Under the pieces are notes generated by a model, which saw only the letters and a list, made by a program, of their open reading frames with translations, made no database searches and was not told the DNA's origin. The position numbers and the translations under genes are program-made. This document shows, one piece after another, positions 1-11,660 of a stretch of 64,000 bases of DNA (within the stretch, counting starts at the first letter, position 1; every line of letters begins with the position of its first letter). The DNA is taken from NCBI GenBank assembly GCA_930367205.1, contig OV884015.1, forward strand, positions 38,059,288 to 38,123,287. The letters run 5' to 3'. This DNA is from Acanthosoma haemorrhoidale. Its lineage: Eukaryota > Arthropoda > Insecta > Hemiptera > Acanthosomatidae.

Positions 1-1
1 G

Positions 2-337
2 AAGCTTAAGCTGAACTATGGGTTCACTAAGGTCGCTCTCAGGGTATTGGGTAAGAAGAAGCCGCTGAAAGCAGTACAGGAGAGGAAGGCGGCTGATAAG
101 GTGGAGGAGGCAAGGAGCGATCCCGAGGTGGAGGAGTCGAAGGGGATCGCTACGACGAATTTGCCAACTCCAAAGGATGGCCCCAAGGCGATGACTATGG
201 CGGCTGCGGGGGGTGGCCCCGTGGCGGGGGCTGGGGGGCGCGCTGGGTCTGGGCCCTCTGTGATGGGGAGGCCTGGGTTTGGCGCTGTCTCCCGGCGTCC
301 GCCTCGGGGTGGCCCTCCGGGGGCCGGCGGGCACTGA
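2..337 (+). CDS. 3' end of ORF1 (gag-like) of I/LOA-type non-LTR retrotransposon, partial
   Basis: The reading frame is open from the left edge of the window (frame starting at base 2) and ends in TGA at 335-337, so only the C-terminal ~111 residues are visible and the true start lies outside. The visible part is basic and alanine/glutamate-rich, then turns into a Gly/Pro/Arg low-complexity tail. No zinc knuckle is seen in this stretch; in related elements the CCHC knuckles would lie further upstream or be absent. Only two bases (TC) separate its stop from the ATG of the pol frame at 340, the usual tight ORF1-ORF2 spacing of non-LTR elements and compatible with termination-reinitiation. The assignment as gag rests mainly on this position, because the sequence itself is low complexity. 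Confidence 0.7.
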   Translation, partial: KLKLNYGFTKVALRVLGKKKPLKAVQERKAADKVEEARSDPEVEESKGIATTNLPTPKDGPKAMTMAAAGGGPVAGAGGRAGSGPSVMGRPGFGAVSRRPPRGGPPGAGGH

Positions 338-339
338 TC

Positions 340-3300
340 ATGGTGGTAAGGCTGCTGCAAATTAATCTGCACCACTGTATTGCAGCATGTGGTGTTCTGC
401 AGCAGTATGTGAGAGGTAAGGATATTGATATCATTCTAATACAAGAACCTTACCTGTATAAGGGCAGGATGGGGGGGCTGGCGATGCGTGGGTATGAGAT
501 TATTTCTGTACCCACGCGTGCCAGAGCCTGTATCCTGCATAAGAGCAGTCTTAAAATGCTGCCTCTATGGCAATATTGTTCTAGAGATTTAGCAGCAGCT
601 CAAATGGCCCTTAACGAGGGAAATCAAGGTGGGAGGTTGACGATTGCATCTGTCTACCTCCCATATGAAGAAGAAGTCCCGACCGAGGCACTTAGTAAGC
701 TAACGGAAGGGACTGGCCTAAGGGGCGAGCTTATAGCATCGCTTGACGCGAACGCTCACCATCAGCTCTGGGGGAGCAAGAACAACAACCAGAGAGGTGA
801 GTGTTTAGTAGAGTACATAACTAGTAATGACCTAGACATTCTAAACAGAGGCAATATTGCCACTTTTAACAATAGAATCAGATCTGAGGTCATTGACATA
901 ACCCTTAGCACACGCACTATAAGCCTAAGGGTTAAAGGCTGGCACGTCTCTGAAGAAGAGTCATGCTCAGATCATAGATACATTAGATTTGATCTAAGTG
1001 GTAACATCACGTCCGAAGCTGTGTATAGGAATCCCAAACTTACAAACTGGGAAACCTACTATACACAGCTTGAGGAGGAGGTCAAATGCTGTCCTAGAGT
1101 GGTGAGTAGCAACTGGCATTTGGAACATTTAAACTCAACATTGACTGAGGCAATAATTAAGTCATACACTGATAATAACACTGTATGTAATGTTAGATCC
1201 AACAGGAACTGTCCCTGGTGGAACAATAAACTTGGCAAGTTAAGAGCTCTTACACGTAAACTCTTTAACGCGGCCAAAAGATCAGGCAGATGGGACACTT
1301 ATAAACGTGCACTCACTGATTATAACAAAGAAGTCAGAAAGGCTAAAAGAAGGGCGTGGAAGAAATTTTGTAGCGAAATAAACGATACAACTTCCATGTT
1401 TAGAGTAAATAGGATCTTATCCAAGCAGTCTGACAGGGGAGTATTGGGCTCCGTCAGGGTGGGAGGGGGCTATACGGATTCTGAGGAGGGAACCCTCGGT
1501 GCCCTGGCGCGCGCGCATTTTCCTGGCTGCGGACTGATGGATACGATTAATAATGACCCTACCAACTGTGAACACACTGGTTGCAAGGGTAACTGGGCAG
1601 AAGCAAATAAAATTGTCAATTCTGCAAGAGTGGAGTGGGCAATCAATTCTTTTGCTCCCTTCAAATCACCTGGTACTGATGGGATTTTCCCAGCCTTGCT
1701 ACAAAAAGGCCTACCAGTAATTAGGCCCCTTATACTTACCTTGTTAAAGGGAAGCTTGACACTGAGCTATATTCCAGTAAGCTGGAGGATGGCAAAAGTG
1801 TGTTACATACCAAAACCTGGGAAAGAGTCCTATGACGAACCCAAGTCTTACAGACCAATATGTCTGACTTCTTTTTTGATGAAGACCTTGGAAAAGGTCA
1901 TAGACAGACATATTAGGGATGGAATACTGGTAGAACGACCGCTCCATAGCGCTCAATTCGCTTACCAGGCAGGAAAATCATGTGAAATTGCTCTCCACCA
2001 CCTGGTTTCCAGGATTGAGAGATCCCTAGTTCACAAAGAAATAATGGTAGGCATCTTTGTTGATATAGAAGGTGCCTTTGATCGCACACCCTATAACACT
2101 ATGGCATCGGCCTTAGAAAGAAAGGGGATTAGTTCCTTAGCCTCTAGCTGGATAAACACCATGCTAGAGAATAGGATTTTACAATCACAATTGGGACAAA
2201 CCAAACTGTGGATGAAGCCAGTAGGAGGATGTCCACAGGGAGGGGTGTTATCTCCATTACTGTGGTGTTTGGTCGTTGACTCATTGTTAACAAACCTAAA
2301 CTCTGCAGGGTTCTACGCACAGGGATATGCTGATGACATTGCTGTGCTCATAGGGGGCAAGTTCTCAGAAACCATTTCTGAGTTGCTTTCCGCATCGATG
2401 GATCTTTTGAGGGATTGGTGTGAAAAGAATGGTTTAGGAATCAATCCCCAGAAGATAAATCTCTGTATCTTCACTAACAAAAGAAATGCTATAGTTAGAC
2501 CACCCTATATAGGGGGGACACAGGTAAGCATTTGTAGTGAGGTAAAGCATCTAGGGGTTACTCTGGATAGTAAATTGGACTGGTCCAAACACATCAGGAA
2601 TACTACTATGAAGGCACTTCGATGCCTCTATGCATGTAAAAGGGCTGTGGGTAGGACCTGGGGACTACAACCCAGAATGTTATTCTGGCTATATACCGCA
2701 GCAGTGAGACCAATGGTGCTCTATGCCTCTATGGTGTGGTGGCACAGAGGTAGCATTAGTAAAAATAAAACTTTGCTTGGCAAATTACAGAGGCTCTCAT
2801 GTCTCATGATTACTGGTGCCATGAGTACAACTCCTACTGCTGCAATGGAAGTCTTATTGAACTTGAATCCACTGCACATAGAAGTAGAAGCGCAAGCCTT
2901 GAACGTGGCTTACAGACTTGCGAAATCAGGAACAAGATCCAAAGTCATGACTCACATGGGGCATGGGAACTTGTTCAGAAGAATTGATGAGGACGAGGTG
3001 CTGTCAATGCACTCTGACCTACAAGTTAAGAAACACACAGACGTCTTATACTGTGCGGTAAACACAAAGACCAAACCACATAAACTGTGTAATGGGATTA
3101 ATTGCTATACAGACGGCTCACTAACAGAAAACGGATCAGGGGCCGGCATATGGAGGAAAGATAAACCAGAATCTGGGATTTCTATTCCTTTAGGTAGAAA
3201 CACCTCGGTCTTTCAGGCCGAAGTGATGGCGATCAATGTCTGTACCCAAACCTTAATTGGGGAGGGTGTAAGAAACAGACTGATCACAATTTTCACGGAT

Positions 3301-3939
3301 AGCCAGGCTGCAATTGGCGCCCTGAGAAGCTATACGACCAGATCTTATTTGGTTGAGGAGTGCAAAAACAACCTAAACACACTCTCGCTAGCCAATAAGG
3401 TTAGAATCGACTGGGTGCCAGGACACACAGGCATCACAGGCAATGAGAAGGCAGATGGCCTTGCAAGGGTGGGCTCAGAACAGACACCTCTTGCACCTGA
3501 ACCCATATGTGGTATCAGCCTCAGCTACGCTAAAAGGCGTATAAAATTAGCTTTAGAGGACAGGGCAAGACTCTCTTGGAGAGAAACTAAGAAACAGGAA
3601 CACTCGAAACTGTTTCTTGATGGACCCTGTAAGAGAAGAAGCTCAGCACTTCTATCAATGGACAGGTGGACACTCAAAAGTGTGACAGGACTCTATACAG
3701 GTCACTGTCGGTTAAATAAACACCTCTTTAATTTGGGGATAGTTGGATCACCAATCTGCAGATTCTGCAAGAAAGAGGGAGAAACGGCACGTCATATAAT
3801 ATGTGACTGTGATAACCTAGCTAGAAGGCGATACCTTCACTTTGGTAGTGATCGCATTGTAGACCCCAAACTATGTGAACTGATCGATCCATTCGGTATC
3901 CTCAGATTTGCAAGGGCCGTGGGCCTGTCACATATATAG
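340..3939 (+). CDS. Intact ORF2 (endonuclease-reverse transcriptase-RNase H) of I/LOA-type non-LTR retrotransposon
   Basis: This 1199-aa uninterrupted frame encodes the enzyme that nicks target DNA and reverse-transcribes the element RNA in place. Domains in order: an APE-like endonuclease at about 1-225, with QIN near residue 8, QEP at 35-37, a D-x-N motif in LDANAHH and SDH near the end; a reverse transcriptase at about 480-760, with FVDIEGAFD (Asp575), a PQGGVLSPLL block and YADD at 663-666; an RNase H domain at about 920-1050, with the acidic residues in YTDGS (Asp925), FQAE, FTDSQ and NEKAD; and a C-terminal CX2C...HX4C zinc finger (CRFC...HIICDC). The order endonuclease-RT-RNase H-zinc finger fits the I superfamily (I, LOA, R1 group); choosing the clade needs a tree. 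No stops, frameshifts or missing catalytic residues are visible, so this copy could still be active. Confidence 0.95.
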   Translation: MVVRLLQINLHHCIAACGVLQQYVRGKDIDIILIQEPYLYKGRMGGLAMRGYEIISVPTRARACILHKSSLKMLPLWQYCSRDLAAAQMALNEGNQGGRLTIASVYLPYEEEVPTEALSKLTEGTGLRGELIASLDANAHHQLWGSKNNNQRGECLVEYITSNDLDILNRGNIATFNNRIRSEVIDITLSTRTISLRVKGWHVSEEESCSDHRYIRFDLSGNITSEAVYRNPKLTNWETYYTQLEEEVKCCPRVVSSNWHLEHLNSTLTEAIIKSYTDNNTVCNVRSNRNCPWWNNKLGKLRALTRKLFNAAKRSGRWDTYKRALTDYNKEVRKAKRRAWKKFCSEINDTTSMFRVNRILSKQSDRGVLGSVRVGGGYTDSEEGTLGALARAHFPGCGLMDTINNDPTNCEHTGCKGNWAEANKIVNSARVEWAINSFAPFKSPGTDGIFPALLQKGLPVIRPLILTLLKGSLTLSYIPVSWRMAKVCYIPKPGKESYDEPKSYRPICLTSFLMKTLEKVIDRHIRDGILVERPLHSAQFAYQAGKSCEIALHHLVSRIERSLVHKEIMVGIFVDIEGAFDRTPYNTMASALERKGISSLASSWINTMLENRILQSQLGQTKLWMKPVGGCPQGGVLSPLLWCLVVDSLLTNLNSAGFYAQGYADDIAVLIGGKFSETISELLSASMDLLRDWCEKNGLGINPQKINLCIFTNKRNAIVRPPYIGGTQVSICSEVKHLGVTLDSKLDWSKHIRNTTMKALRCLYACKRAVGRTWGLQPRMLFWLYTAAVRPMVLYASMVWWHRGSISKNKTLLGKLQRLSCLMITGAMSTTPTAAMEVLLNLNPLHIEVEAQALNVAYRLAKSGTRSKVMTHMGHGNLFRRIDEDEVLSMHSDLQVKKHTDVLYCAVNTKTKPHKLCNGINCYTDGSLTENGSGAGIWRKDKPESGISIPLGRNTSVFQAEVMAINVCTQTLIGEGVRNRLITIFTDSQAAIGALRSYTTRSYLVEECKNNLNTLSLANKVRIDWVPGHTGITGNEKADGLARVGSEQTPLAPEPICGISLSYAKRRIKLALEDRARLSWRETKKQEHSKLFLDGPCKRRSSALLSMDRWTLKSVTGLYTGHCRLNKHLFNLGIVGSPICRFCKKEGETARHIICDCDNLARRRYLHFGSDRIVDPKLCELIDPFGILRFARAVGLSHI

Positions 3940-4900
3940 GACAGGGACATGGACGGCGCACAATAGGTCTCACTGAGGCCGCGGTGCACAAATGCCGGAA
4001 CAAAATAATAATAATAATAATAATTATATAGTGGTTCAATCCGTTATATTAGACTATAATAGTTTCACTAAAAATAACTACATTGGTGCTACCGTCTGAG
4101 CAATAGAAATACGAGTACACACGATAACCAGAGCTTAGCCCATTTACCCATTGTGAAGTTGCAATGAAAAACCTCAAAATTAGAATGAACTATCCCAGAC
4201 TGCGCCGAGTAATTCTGCTGGTTAATTACATTTGAATTTGATGTTATTAAAAAAAGGTAGTGGTTAATATTTGTGATAATAACAATAATAGCATAACTAT
4301 AATATTGATGGTGACTGTACGGTTGACGGTTGAGGATGGTGGGGGGGGGGTGAGCTTTTCGTGACTTGACTGTATATAATCTAACGTCGCAATTTGTGAT
4401 ATCTTTGATGAAATATTCAGCTAGAATAATATTTGTTTATGTCATTCTAGACTGTAAAAGGCAAGGTATACTTACGGGAGTCATGTGAGCTATATTTCAG
4501 ATGCACAGATAGTTACCTCAGACTGAGTGAAAATGCGATAAGGAAGTCATAATTTCTCAACGTACTTCCATTGCGATATTATCGGTAATAAACATTTAAT
4601 TGGACCGTACGCAATAACAGTAAAAAAAACTTTATTTGCAGTTCTGGTTATGTTTTGACCATCACACAGTCTTGATATTTCGAAATATACGATTAAAATT
4701 TCAGATCGCTTGAATTATTTTTACAACTATGGTAGACCATACAGCAAGACAAATCCAAAATCAATTTCGTATCAACACTAAGCCCGAACCTGCTGGAAAG
4801 CAAAGCCTGGACCAAAGGACATCATTTATTAGTTACAGTTTTAATTTTTAAAAACTTAAAAAATGAATTCTAAAACCTTTCAAATCCAATATATATCTGA

Positions 4901-5180
4901 AAATCCTTACATCTACGTTTGTCTGCGTCAAGTATTCCTAACTTGATCACTTCACTATTATGGTTAACTGTTTCTTGAAAAATAGTTCAACTTGAAAAAC
5001 CTTAACTCCATTTCTGTCCATGTCAAATATACCTTACTTCATTGCTCCACTATTTAAAATGACTGTTTCTTGAAAAATGGTCAAGCTTAAACAAACTTTG
5101 AGCTCTATTGCTGTCCACGTCAATTGTTCCTTACGTGTTCATAACACTATAGTAGTTAAATGTTTCTTGAGCTAAGCGTA
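4901..5180. repeat. Degenerate ~95-bp tandem repeat, three units
   Basis: Three consecutive units start near 4901, 4996 and 5091. Each contains a CTGTCCA/TCTGCG-GTCAA segment, then TTCCTTAC-like sequence and the shared motif TGTTTCTTGA (at 4969, 5064 and 5161). Units differ at many positions, so this is an old local duplication. Confidence 0.7.
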
Positions 5181-6800
5181 TTTAATGATCGTATAAACAT
5201 ATAATAGCTAAGCTTATTTAAGACTGTTAAAATAATTTAGGCTTGCCGACGAAAATTAGCCATTGAAAATTTGCAAGATGGTACTCAAAACTGCATCTGA
5301 GCCTGCAATTGGTCATGTAAAATTAGGAACATTTTACTGAAACGAAAATATTTCTAGACGTAACAGAGCTGAATATACGTTATTCGTATATACGTTACGA
5401 TGAACACTCGGAACATTCAAGATAATAAATATGAATTTTGCCTATTTAGTCCAAAATCATGGTATAAATTACAAAATGAGAATTAAAACTGTTGTTTATT
5501 GTTGAATTAATAAATTCAATCGGCTGAAACATTATGTTATGTGCCATTATTGATTATGGTCTATTCATTCTATATGCATATATTGTTTTACATATATTGT
5601 TCTACCCTTTGCTTGATATTCATATATATTTCATTGTACTAATTATAAATCGGATAAAGAATAACATCGGTTGGAGCATAAATATTTTCACTCAGTCGGA
5701 GGCTCAAGATCTAAATATTTTCTTCTTGTAAGCATTCCTAAACAAAATGGAGCGTTGGGCTAACAATAATGTTTTAAATGCGGTCTTGGTCAGCGTCATA
5801 ATAATAATCTCGTTAAACGGAATAACGAGGATTTTGGTTCTTATTATCATGACCAGAATGGCTGGACTAATCAAAAATAAAAACAAATAATTTCATTTCA
5901 AAGAGAGGATACAGAAAAAATTTCCTAAATCCCTCCTACACTAAAAAAAAATCTATCATACGTCCTTACTGACATCTTCTAAACAGCTGATTATCAAATC
6001 AGAATTTGTCATTTGAACTATTGCGACAGTTGTGCGATTCTGAAAAAAACTTGGAAGGAAATAATTTTTCTCCTGGGCCCATCTCATTATTTGTTTTGCC
6101 TAATATTTTCGTGATATCAATATCTCAATAATAACATAAACCACTGCAATCTCAGAATACAAGAATTTTGCATCACTTTCCGTTAGTTGATCCTTGGATA
6201 AGTGGATATCTTGAATAAGTTCTATATCCAAGGCCTTAAGAATCACCTGTTTTTTGTTGTTTAAAATTGATTTTTTTTTAGCATTTAATAATTAAGCGTG
6301 TGGTGGGTTCAGTTTATTATCCCTTTCGATTAAATATTTACCTGGTCAGATTAAATGCCACGTCGTTGTAGAACAAGCCTTATCACTAAGCTTCACTATA
6401 AGTTGGTAGGAAAATGCATTATATTCATATATCTACCGTTGAATAACTGGACTCTTCTCCAAAGTCCAAACGTTTCTTCCTTCCGTTTTATATCTAACTC
6501 CTTCAGTTCTTACGCGTTTCTCTGTCGGATATGATTCCTTTCTGCCGGGAGAGAGGAGTGCAAGTACTCTGTAAACTGTGACAATAGGTTGCCCACACTT
6601 TTGTTCTTCAAACAGGTATTGACAAAGGTTAGAGAAAAGGCAATTATGGAAGCAATTGGCACAGTTCTCTATGAGTCTGGTCAAGTAATGGCGTCAAGAT
6701 ACTAAGGAGACTGGCCTAGAATTACATCAGAATAAAACCAAGTAGATGTTAACTAAACGACCATGCGAAAGCAAACTGCTCAATCCATTTCAGATGTATT

Positions 6801-6937
6801 CCCTTCGTTCGTGACCTGATGAATCGGAGCACTCCCATCAAGATTTCAAGGAGTAGCCTGATTAACAGCGATGTCAAGATCATGATAACACCGGTTACAT
6901 CAAATGGGAGTGATGCTCCATGACCACGAAGGAAAGG
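6801..6937. repeat. Imperfect inverted repeat
   Basis: Arms at about 6801-6838 and 6904-6937 pair as CACTCCCAT with ATGGGAGTG, and outward through GGAGC/GCTCC and CTTCG-GTG/CAC-CGAAG blocks with small bulges. The ~65-bp loop has no frame. It could be a short foldback element or a structured RNA; nothing else supports either. Confidence 0.45.
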
Positions 6938-7357
6938 ATATTTGTACGTGCGGACATATTAGAAAAAAAAGCTATTAAGAAGAATTGTTTGTCCAGTTCG
7001 AAATACTAACCGCGGTTGGAAGACGAGATATAGAGAGGTGCGCAACCCTACGTTCGGCGATTGAAGAGATTTTTATTTGAATGTATACGGATGCATCTGC
7101 GCGCATTGATACACTAATCTATCTGATACATAACTGTAAGGAAATATATAAAGGGTGTATATTTTATAAGGATACATATATCCTTTTATATATTTACCTG
7201 ACTTAACCACAAACACCACGCTGTTACGCTCTAGTTGAATAATGAGAATTTTTAACTTTTAGGGATGTCATCTAACTACTGACAGATTTGATTCATCTAT
7301 CAAATCCTGACCGTATTGCATTAGCTTAAAGTAGTAGAAAATTATACCTTACTCAAA

Positions 7358-7968
7358 TGTCGGTTCGTCACTAGGGGGGTGCCTGGTGACAAGTGAGGAT
7401 TGTTCGAGTTTATAACCTGGACAATCGTTTCATGACGGCGTTACTATCTGACTCCATTTTTGATAGGTATGTGCCCCGACAATGCACTATGTTCAAGAGA
7501 AGAGGTACAGAGGTTTTTCATAAAGAATTAGTCAAGTTTTCAGAAGTCGAGCGGAAACCAAGCGTCACGAGTAAAGGTCACGAGAGACTAATTTACAGGG
7601 CCAGGAGCCCTGGCTTAAGTACTCTCTCTGGGAGGGCTTCAAGGGCCTAGGCCGGCGGTTGGTTCCTACGCACACATGTGGTGAGGAACCGCGACCGCCG
7701 CCTGATTACCCGACCAGCCTTCTCCCCTAGAGGTAGAGGGCTGCAAGGGTTGTTTATGTTTATGACTGTTTATGGCTGACAGCTGTTGACACTTCTCGTG
7801 TTACTTGCTTGTTCCCGGTCTTTTATTGCTTAACACATTTATAATGATTTATATTTGTTTATTTACATTTGTCTATAATACATTTAGTTCATGTTATTTA
7901 CTTTTGCTTACAATATATATGCAATAGAGTATAGGGTGATTTATCTTATGTAGTTAGCGGTCGCTACA
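7358..7968 (+). mobile_element. Solo LTR-like element, copy 1
   Basis: The unit starts TGTCGG and ends CGGTCGCTACA, so it has the TG...CA ends of an LTR. It is flanked by CAAA (7354-7357 and 7969-7972), a 4-bp duplication where the other copies have 5 bp. The start carries a G-run, GTGACAAGTG and a TATCTGACTCC block; the last ~100 bp are AT-rich and end TAGTTAGCGGTCGCTACA. The middle is GC-rich with short inverted repeats. The 85-codon frame at 7393-7650 has no domain and is not conserved between copies. No gag, protease or RT lies next to it, so it is either a solo LTR or a whole non-autonomous element. Copies 4 and 6 share this short form. Confidence 0.8.
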
Positions 7969-8241
7969 CAAATATTCAATATATTTACGATTGGTACCAA
8001 TTGAATCTGAACCCAAAGTAATTTACCTTAATAAATTAACGTGGTGATCATAACAGAAAGGATTCATTTATATAAAATAGAAATTTGTAAACTATATTTT
8101 ATTACTAATGTTTTGAAAATCTTTTACTGAAATAATATGTACTTTGATTAACTTTAAATGATAGGACTACTACAGAGAGCTTACTAGCTTGAATATAAAA
8201 CGTATCCCTTGCGGAAATAAATCGATGACTTCAAGATTAAG

Positions 8242-8378
8242 ATGTGAGTACAAGTCAAAAGATCAGCGTCTCAGAGGTGCCCCAAGTCCAGTCCACCAGC
8301 AAAGGGCAGACCAGCTCCGGAGAGTCGCCCAAGACCAAGCAGCTGTTCAGCAAGTCCTCCCCGCTGTCTCGTCCCGAA
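8242..8378 (+). CDS. Candidate internal exon of an unidentified host gene
   Basis: A GC-rich island in AT-rich DNA has one frame with strong third-position G/C bias (GTG, AAG, ATC, AGC, GTC, CCC, CAG, CTG). It encodes a Ser/Lys/Gln-rich stretch from VSTSQKISVSEV to SSPLSRPE. A GTATAT donor follows at 8379. An in-frame TAA at 8238-8240 means the 5' boundary must be an AG at or after 8240-8241, and the pyrimidine tract there is poor. The frame stays open past the donor to 8693, but the codon bias drops and it runs into LTR copy 2. I do not recognise the protein; the composition suggests a disordered linker of a larger protein. Confidence 0.4.
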
Positions 8379-8620
8379 GTATATACCTTCACATCTTGGA
8401 CCATATCTCTCTATCTCTTCCACAGAAGGTTTTTCTCTTCATGGCCCATTGTGTCCATTGCCGTGGACAACCCTGGCTCCTTAGTCCCATATCTCTTCTG
8501 CCACATAATTTCGTCACAGAAAACAAAAAGAAAAATTGTAAACTCTCAAATCCGCAACAGATGGGACACCCTTGCCTTCGGTCGTCCTACACTCGAAAGA
8601 GGGGTTAATGACATGCCGAC

Positions 8621-9490
8621 TGTCGGCTCGTCACGAGGGGGGTGCCTGGTTACCCTAGCCCTGGTGACAAGTGAGGATTGTTTGAGTTTATAACCTGGAC
8701 AATCCTTTCATGACGGCTTTACTATCTGACTCCATTTTTTGATAGGTATGTGTCCCGACAGTGCACTATGTTCAGGAGAAGAGGTATAGGGTAGGTAGGT
8801 AGGTAGTTTGTGTGGTCTTGGAATGACCACGAATTCACACTTGGTATCTGAGGGTAGGCGAAATCCGTCCGGATCCCAAGGCGAGTGTGAACCGGAGAGA
8901 GGCTGACTGAATTGTCGCGGGAGACACTGCTTGGAAAGTTTGCAGGGCCACGACAACCGTTGTCCACTAGGGAGTGGTATCTCCCAAGGAGGTGCTAGAT
9001 TTAGTGGGACGAAGGCAGAGATTCCCACTAGGAAGGTGTGGGGTTTGACAACGCTGGACTAAAACGTAGCGAGGCGAGGAGAAAGAGAGATGCAGAGGTT
9101 TTTCATAAAGAAGCAGTCAAGTTTCAGAGTTTCAAGCTGGAGCCACGGGCCGGTAGTTGGCAGGAGAATGATATACAGGACCCAAACCTCCGCCCTTAAA
9201 TACCCAGCTGGCCTTGTCAGTGGCCAATAAGCATCGCTATTGTAGTAGCCAATGATGTGCGGTTTCTTTGTTCCCTGACAGACCCGGGGAGGTCTCCCTG
9301 CGGTTGGGTCTTATACCTGCCTGACAGCTGGTGCCCCAGCTCATATAACTAATTGGCTCCCCACATTTTTTATTGTTTAACATATTTACAATGATTTATA
9401 TTTTGTTAATGTTATTTATATTTGCTTACAATATATATATATACAATAGATTATAGGGGGATTTGTCTTATGTAGTTAGCGGTCGCTACA
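8621..9490 (+). mobile_element. Solo LTR-like element, copy 2 (long form)
   Basis: TGTCGG...GGTCGCTACA unit of 870 bp flanked by a perfect 5-bp duplication CCGAC (8616-8620 and 9491-9495). The first ~150 bp and last ~100 bp match copy 1. The middle contains TAGG tandem units (near 8790), a CACGAATTCACAC block and a TACCCAGCTGGC segment shared with copy 5 (40056-45261) but not with copies 1, 4 and 6, which defines a long subfamily. No coding region is visible. Confidence 0.85.
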
Positions 9491-10950
9491 CCGACAATCG
9501 GCCTTTATGTTATTTCATAATTTTATACTACATTCTCCTTCGGGGGTTGAATATATAACAACGCGTAAAGCGGGTACTTAGAGAATTTGGAGAATAAGAT
9601 GGAAAAGTTGAGGGGAATATGGGGCCCGGTTCGTCATAGACATGTAGGTCTGGAGGTTAAACGTGAGAGCGTCCAAGTATGCTAACATAACTTCTAGCTA
9701 CCGACGCCCGATTTTATTTCCGGCTCACCTAAGGAATTTTTTCCTTAAAATCAGCCTCGTGAAGTTAAATGATTGGCTACCTGAATAAAAACGTGGCAAA
9801 TCCGTTTAAGAACACAAAATATAAGTTTGAGAGGGAACGCCTAGCGCTAACAACACTAAAACCTCAGCACCACCCATGAAATATGGCAAAACTTTGTCTG
9901 TCCATACTTCTTCATGCGGTGTTTGCATCATGCATGTTTTTTTTTTGGTTTTTTGACCGTCAGTAATGGCAATCGAAGAAGATAAAGAGGCATTACTGAA
10001 ACCCAGCAGGAACATACGTAATGACTTAAGGTAATAGTATTTAGAATGCTATTATATAATCAACAGAGCTCTATTCAATTCTTAATAGATTGACACCCTT
10101 TTTTAGGCAGGCACAAGAGCTGTTGTGTGTGAAGTTGTAAAAACAGTTACTGTTTTGTTAAAATAAAAAAGGACTAAAACCAATTTTAGTTTACATGAGT
10201 AAAAATCGTAAGAAACGTCGTTTTTATATGAGGCAGTGGTTATTAAGAAATTTAGCATCAAAATTTCAGACTACTTGTGGCTCATTTTTTAAATTAAAGA
10301 CACCACACAAAAAAACAAAATACTAAACACATGCACGAGTAGTGTGACCAGTTGAAAACGAACTTAAGTTCAACCGTAGTTTACACGCCCATACTTGTCA
10401 AGACAGGTTTCAACTTGAAACCTTGAACTGGCGGACGACTCATCTTCAACGATAAAGTTTGACTGGGTCAAATTTTTCTCGATCCACTAAAAAGTTGTTT
10501 ACCTATATTAAAATAAAGGCCTCACTACACGTTCAACTTTTGTTGATCAACTATAATCGGTCAATTACACTTTATTCTTGATTTGTACTTTTTTTCTACG
10601 GTTTCAAACTGAAGGTGAGCCCCATCACCTAAGATTATTATATTCACTTCATTGTATTTATAACCACAACCTGTATTGTTGAGTAACCCAACCTCCTTGA
10701 AATGCATCAAACGCATAGCAGAAAGAGGAGAAATTATTCATATTTTCACATTGTATAATTTAAAGGGGTTAAGGGGGGGAAATTGTACTTTAGGCTAGTT
10801 TGTGTACTTTAATTTTATGTATACAGCACCTTTTGCTAAAATCACTAGTTTGCGAGATATTGGAGAAAAACCGAAAAAAATTACTTATCCCCCCCCCCCT
10901 CGCGCTCACGCCCTAGTTAGTACGTTGCACATGTCACTCACTCCCCCCAA

Positions 10951-11150
10951 AACTGTATCCAATTTCATAACTACATTATTTAATCGTCATTTTTGGGCCT
11001 GGGTTCCCTGGACTACAAGCTAAATTAACCCCCATTGGTTTTAACTGTATCCAATTTAATAACTACATTATTTAATAGTCATTTTTGGGCCTGGGTTCCC
11101 TGGACTACAAGCTAAATTAACCCCCATTGGTTTTAACTGTATACAATTTG
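10951..11150. repeat. 92-bp tandem duplication, 2.2 units
   Basis: Units 10951-11042 and 11043-11134 are nearly identical (two substitutions by eye) and carry TTTGGGCCTGGGTTCCCTGG. A third partial unit begins at 11135. The low divergence indicates a recent duplication. Confidence 0.9.
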
Positions 11151-11282
11151 AACGACTTTTATTTTCTGTGATTGAAGCGTAATTCAGGTTGTAGTGTAAT
11201 TTTAATTACTACGCAAATATTGCTTGAGAGACTAGATGTGATGTGATATACTTATTATTTGTGATGTGTTATATTTTTTTTT

Positions 11283-11660
11283 ATAAAATTAATATTTAAG
11301 AGTAAAACAAACAATCTTGTTTAATATTGCGTCATCATTAATGCAGCTATTTTGATGTATGAAAAACAAATTGTAATGAAAAGTGCTCATTTAATAATTA
11401 TATTGCTAACCTTCAAAAACATTTGTGAGCCGCATAGAAATATTCCTTTTAAAAGTTGGTTGAAAAAAAGTTTTACATAATGTTATGTATTGTTTTATAT
11501 AATTAACACTTAAGAATCAAACAAACAATCTTGTTTAATATCGCATCATCATTAACGTAGCTATTTTGATATGTGAAAGGCAAAATGCACATTTGATAAT
11601 TATATCGTTCAACTAAAGCCATCACAAACATTTATGAGCCACATAGAAAAATTACTTAAA
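11283..11660. repeat. Diverged ~165-bp direct repeat
   Basis: Segments 11283-11450 and 11497-11660 (offset 214) share ACAAACAATCTTGTTTAATA, a CATCATTAA-GTAGCTATTTTGAT block and an ACATTT-TGAGCC-CATAGAAA block in the same order, with many substitutions and small indels. Confidence 0.8.

Larger units (their letters stand above)
2..4025 (+). mobile_element. I/LOA-type non-LTR retrotransposon, 3' part, ending in a TAA-repeat tail
   Basis: The element contains the end of ORF1, a complete ORF2 and an ~85-base 3' UTR, and ends in six to seven TAA/AAT triplets at about 4004-4024 instead of poly(A). Short triplet-repeat tails are typical of the I group, which agrees with the RNase H domain in ORF2. 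The 5' end is outside the window, so neither full length nor a target-site duplication can be judged. Confidence 0.85.
4026..7357. other. AT-rich spacer without recognised genes
   Basis: All frames are short and AT-driven. The stretch holds a three-unit degenerate tandem repeat (4901-5180) and an imperfect inverted repeat (6801-6937), listed separately. A minus-strand frame at 6433-6684 is open for 83 codons but matches nothing I recognise. Confidence 0.6.

Noticed and set aside
16..434. Minus-strand frames overlapping the ORF1 tail of the first element
   Set aside because: They are shadows of a GC-rich low-complexity coding stretch and have no domain.
6801..6937. CTGATGA beside a stem, considered as a hammerhead ribozyme
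   Set aside because: The required GAA(A) does not directly follow stem II and no third stem closes the cleavage site on either strand.
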